DNA from: an uncultured Ruminococcus sp.
Lineage (GTDB): Bacteria > Bacillota > Clostridia > Oscillospirales > Ruminococcaceae
DNA length: 35,172 bases
Reading direction: 5' to 3'
Assembly (NCBI GenBank): GCA_910584195.1
Contig: CAJTYV010000028.1
Location: 1 to 35,172, forward strand
The position numbers were made by a program, and so were the translations under genes. Shown piece by piece: positions 32,639 to 35,172 of the stretch (position 1 is the first letter of the stretch; every line of letters starts with the position of its first letter). The notes below the pieces were generated by a model. The model worked only from the letters and a program-made list of their open reading frames with translations, did not search any database and was not told where the DNA came from.

Positions 32639-32691
32639 AAAAAGAATGAGTAAATCACGCAGATTTATTGCATGATTTACTCATTCTTTTT
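32639..32691 (-). terminator. Perfect 19-bp stem terminator
   Basis: AAAAAGAATGAGTAAATCA (32639-32657) is exactly reversed at 32673-32691, with a 15-base loop; both sides carry A/T runs, so it works on either strand. It ends the LanFEG-like operon on the minus strand. Confidence 0.85.
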
Positions 32692-32738
32692 AAAAAGCAG
32701 GGCGGCAATCCCCAGCATCATCAGCATCAGTACCGCAA

Positions 32739-33503
32739 TTACCTCATTTCCTTTTTCCCAAACTGTGTGATTGACAGGGTAAGCAGAAGAGCGAATACAG
32801 CGATTGCGCAGGGAAGGAACGGCATCAACGCAAATGCGGCGTCAGAGGTTTCCGCTGTAAAGTCATGCAGGGAGCAGGACACCAGATAGCCGCTGTAACA
32901 GTAGGGATAAGCAATCCAGAGCGGCGTGTTGGCGACCAGAATACCAGGGATAACCAGCAGCAGGTTTAACCCAACGGAAAGCAGAGGCTTTTCAAATAGC
33001 ACCGTGATTGCCCACATTGCCGCCAAACATGGGAGCATTGTCAGAAACAGCCCTACGCACCATTTCAAAAGATAGAGAACGGGCAATGTTTCGGTAATAC
33101 CCATCATCGAAGTAGCCGCTATACCGGCGACTGCGAACACCGCCAGAAAGACGGCCATTTCCATGAGCAGATAGAACATCAGGACACAAAACTTTGCCAA
33201 GGAAAGGGCTTTGCCGCTGACCGGCAGGGCCAGCATTTTCAGGATGCCGTTGTTCTGTGTTTCCCGCCCCGCAATCATTACGCAGACCACGATCATACTG
33301 AACGGCAGCAGGTAGTAGGCGTAGACCAGGGCGCTTTGAATGAACATCGCAGACCATGCGTTGGTGTACTCCGGCGTAAAATACTGGCTTAATGCCGCCA
33401 CCCCGGAGGCCACAACCAACACCGGTGCAATAAAAATCAGCGGAACGATCTTTGAACGTTTCACTTTCATAAACTCAATGCCGAGCAAATCCAAAAAGTT
33501 CAT
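32739..33503 (-). CDS. Lantibiotic-immunity ABC permease, LanG-like
   Basis: A 254-residue protein with six helices (for example KIVPLIFIAPVLVVASGVAAL, YYLLPFSMIVVCVMIAG and LPCAIAVFALLLTLSI). It starts with the family pattern LLGIEFMKVKRSKIVPL and carries AGRETQNNGILKMLALPVSGKALSLAKF, characteristic of LanE/LanG permeases. It is the third gene of the operon, 12 bases after the LanE-like gene. In such systems the complex expels lantibiotics from the membrane. Confidence 0.82.
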   Translation of the reverse strand: MNFLDLLGIEFMKVKRSKIVPLIFIAPVLVVASGVAALSQYFTPEYTNAWSAMFIQSALVYAYYLLPFSMIVVCVMIAGRETQNNGILKMLALPVSGKALSLAKFCVLMFYLLMEMAVFLAVFAVAGIAATSMMGITETLPVLYLLKWCVGLFLTMLPCLAAMWAITVLFEKPLLSVGLNLLLVIPGILVANTPLWIAYPYCYSGYLVSCSLHDFTAETSDAAFALMPFLPCAIAVFALLLTLSITQFGKKEMR

Positions 33504-33515
33504 GCGGCTCCTCCT

Positions 33516-34241
33516 TTACTCATAGCGCAGATTTTTTGCCATCCACAGCCCAAGGCCAAGGAAAAGGAGCGTTTCGACCAGAGCAAACAGCACCACCAGC
33601 ATATCGGGCTGTGCGCTCATAGCCACCGCAGGCTTGAACATCACAATGAACGGATGCACCATCAAGACCGCTGCGGCTGACGGCGCCAGGGCCATCCCGC
33701 TTAAAAAACCGGCAACTCCCACGCCAAGGGGAATCCACATATTTTCAAAGCGCGAGGAAATCAGCACCATAAAAGACAGCACCGGCATGGATGTGAGGAA
33801 CGAATAGGCTGTAAAGCGGAGCAGCGTTCCCATTTCAAATGTCCCCTGCGGCAGGCAGTTCTGTCCGATTTTCATTAGCGCCAGATTTTCCAGAGTTACC
33901 GCCACAAAGAGCATGACGGTCAAGATTAGGAATTTGCAGAGATACATCCCCGGTACGCTCATGGGGAGCATATACATCTTTTTGATTGCGCTGCCCTTAA
34001 ATTCCAGATGAAAGACCATGCAGGCTGCGACAACGATACCGAACAGGTTCAGTATCATAATCATGCCGTAAAGCTGGGTCAGCAGTACGTCCATCGGGGC
34101 CAGCGGAAGATTGAGCAGCGTATCTTTTCGGACAAGGAAGTTGACAAAGGCATAGGCCGCGCCTAAAATACCGACAGCCAGCAGCACCGGGATCACCCCT
34201 GTCCGCTTCTCTTTCCGCAGTTCGATCACAAGCGCCCTCAT
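33516..34241 (-). CDS. Lantibiotic-immunity ABC permease, LanE-like
   Basis: A 241-residue, six-helix protein starting MRALVIELRKEKRTGVIPVLLAVGILGAAYAFVNF. HLEFKGSAIKKMYMLPMSVPGMYLCKFLIL is the first-loop motif shared with the LanG-like partner. ATG 34241 overlaps the ATPase stop by four bases (ATGA). GC content is visibly higher than in the FtsX genes to the left, suggesting a different origin for this operon. Confidence 0.82.
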   Translation of the reverse strand: MRALVIELRKEKRTGVIPVLLAVGILGAAYAFVNFLVRKDTLLNLPLAPMDVLLTQLYGMIMILNLFGIVVAACMVFHLEFKGSAIKKMYMLPMSVPGMYLCKFLILTVMLFVAVTLENLALMKIGQNCLPQGTFEMGTLLRFTAYSFLTSMPVLSFMVLISSRFENMWIPLGVGVAGFLSGMALAPSAAAVLMVHPFIVMFKPAVAMSAQPDMLVVLFALVETLLFLGLGLWMAKNLRYE

Positions 34242-35002
34242 AGCTTTGCCCTCTGCTTTCTGGCGGCGTTGTCCTGCTCCACGATGGAGAGGAACACATC
34301 TTCCAGATTGTCAGCGGACATTCCCGCCTGCCTTGCGCTGTGCCGCAGATCATCCAAGCTGCCCTCAAACAGCAGCCGCCCATGATTGAGGATGCCGATG
34401 TCGTCCGCCATCAGCTCAATTTCCGACAGCATATGAGAGGAAATGAGGATGGTGCAGTCGTACAGATCAGGCAGGGATTTTACCAGATTGCGAATTTCAT
34501 GGATGCCGGAGGGGTCAAGGCCGTTGGTCGGTTCGTCCAGAATGAGGATAGGCGGACGGCCCAGCAGCGCCCCGGCGAGGCCAAGCCGCTGTTTCATACC
34601 CAGGGAATACTTCTTTGCGAGGCGATCTCCAAATTCGGACAGCCCCACCAGCTCCAGGGCGTCCTCCACGGTGTTTTGACCCAGGCCCAAAATCCGGCGT
34701 ATCACATCCAGGTTTTCCCGGCCCGTCAGGTTGGCATAGAACGAGGGGGCTTCAATGAAAGAGCCGATCTCCCGCAGAATTTTCAGCCGGTCCCCCGGAA
34801 ATTGCTTCCCGTCAATGGTGAAGCGGCCCTTTGTGGGGGCGGTCAGCCCCAGGAGCATTTTCATGGTGGTGGATTTGCCCGCTCCGTTGGGGCCGAGAAA
34901 ACCGTAAATACTGCCCCTGCGGACGTGGATAGAAACATTGTTGACGGAAGTAAAATTTTTGTATTTCTTCGTCAACTGCTTTGTGGTGATAATATAGTCC
35001 AT
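34238..35002 (-). CDS. Lantibiotic-immunity ABC ATPase, LanF-like
   Basis: A 254-residue ATPase: YIITTKQLTKKYKNFTSVNNVSIHV, Walker A GPNGAGKST, Q-loop region IGSFIEAPSFYANLTGREN (the E in place of Q is typical of LanF), signature YSLGMKQRLGLAGALLG, Walker B ILILDEPTNGLDPSG and switch His in ISSHMLSE. ATG 35002 is chosen because AAGGAG lies about eight bases before it; GTG 35008 is too close. The operon has no lantibiotic structural or modification genes in view, so it appears to be stand-alone immunity. Confidence 0.85.
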   Translation of the reverse strand: MDYIITTKQLTKKYKNFTSVNNVSIHVRRGSIYGFLGPNGAGKSTTMKMLLGLTAPTKGRFTIDGKQFPGDRLKILREIGSFIEAPSFYANLTGRENLDVIRRILGLGQNTVEDALELVGLSEFGDRLAKKYSLGMKQRLGLAGALLGRPPILILDEPTNGLDPSGIHEIRNLVKSLPDLYDCTILISSHMLSEIELMADDIGILNHGRLLFEGSLDDLRHSARQAGMSADNLEDVFLSIVEQDNAARKQRAKL

Positions 35003-35038
35003 AGACACATCTCCTTTCTGCCCCTATGTTACAGCATC

Positions 35039-35134
35039 AACCTGACTTCTACATTCTCTCGTCCTTACTTTTACCTTACTTTTTCAAAGGGCCATCCATA
35101 AAGTTGAACGAGTATGTTATAACCTGACTTTTAC
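35039..35134 (-). promoter_or_regulatory. Repeats upstream of the lanFEG-like operon
   Basis: AACCTGACTT-N-TAC occurs at 35039-35052 and 35121-35134, 82 bases apart, each preceded on the plus strand by TATGTTA. A related GTCCTTACTTTTAC lies between at 35061-35074. These direct repeats in the only upstream region are probable regulator-binding sites. No matching regulator gene lies in the window with certainty. Confidence 0.45.
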
Positions 35135-35172
35135 ACTTATATAGCCCCAACTCCCTACAAAGCTCGAAAACA

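Noticed and set aside
34340..35101. 253-residue plus-strand ORF
   Set aside because: It is an antisense frame kept open by the GC-rich LanF-like gene, whose ATPase motifs are unmistakable.

Overview
The window looks like a gut-type Clostridia genome (Lachnospiraceae/Ruminococcaceae-like). The reasons are strong AAGGAGG ribosome binding sites, AT-rich genes mixed with higher-GC blocks, a VanG-type D-Ala:D-Ser resistance cluster, a Tn4451/Tn5397-type serine-recombinase element with TnpV and TnpW proteins, and LytTR/GHKL and lantibiotic-immunity genes. The species cannot be named from sequence alone.

Layout. (1) 1-5537: a vanG-type glycopeptide-resistance operon in decay. vanR lacks its 5' end and abuts a repeat also found at 20304-20364. 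vanS and the D-Ala:D-Ser ligase gene are whole. The VanXY peptidase keeps only its C-terminal half. The serine racemase is split into a membrane ORF and a racemase ORF. (2) 5600-7800: a scar zone holding a frameshifted AraC gene, a piece of an MFS gene, an intact PadR regulator with its own inverted repeat, and a truncated lipoprotein. (3) 7831-9387 plus 26927-27512: a chromosomal LytTR regulator and GHKL kinase pair. The kinase gene is cut in two by a 17.5-kb element; joining the halves at a shared GA dinucleotide restores a 457-residue reading frame.

(4) 9386-26926: the inserted element. Its backbone is tnpV, a perfect 28-bp inverted repeat, two unknown minus-strand genes, a sigma-like gene, tnpW, a large serine recombinase (TnpX type), a ParM/ParR partition pair followed by an array of four small hairpins, an oriT-like hairpin zone and a MobA/MobL relaxase. 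An IS4-type remnant and an ORF-less group II intron follow. The very AT-rich cargo is a LytTR regulator, a GHKL kinase, a promoter with two ATTTCGCC repeats 21 bp apart, a radical-SAM maturase reduced to its SPASM domain, an ABC ATPase, a large FtsX permease and a secreted protein of unknown function. In the excised circle the two ends would create a TTGACA-17-TATGTT promoter reading inward, as known for Tn4451.

(5) 27587-35172: minus-strand defence against membrane-active peptides. There is a LuxR-type regulator and kinase, an FtsX/ATPase transporter, a strong terminator and a LanFEG-like three-gene immunity transporter with repeats upstream.

Together: antibiotic-response genes, two peptide-immunity transporters and a mobilizable, partition-equipped element whose cargo resembles a peptide-signalling and export island that has lost its maturase core. 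The clearest results are the attachment-site reconstruction and the circle-joint promoter.
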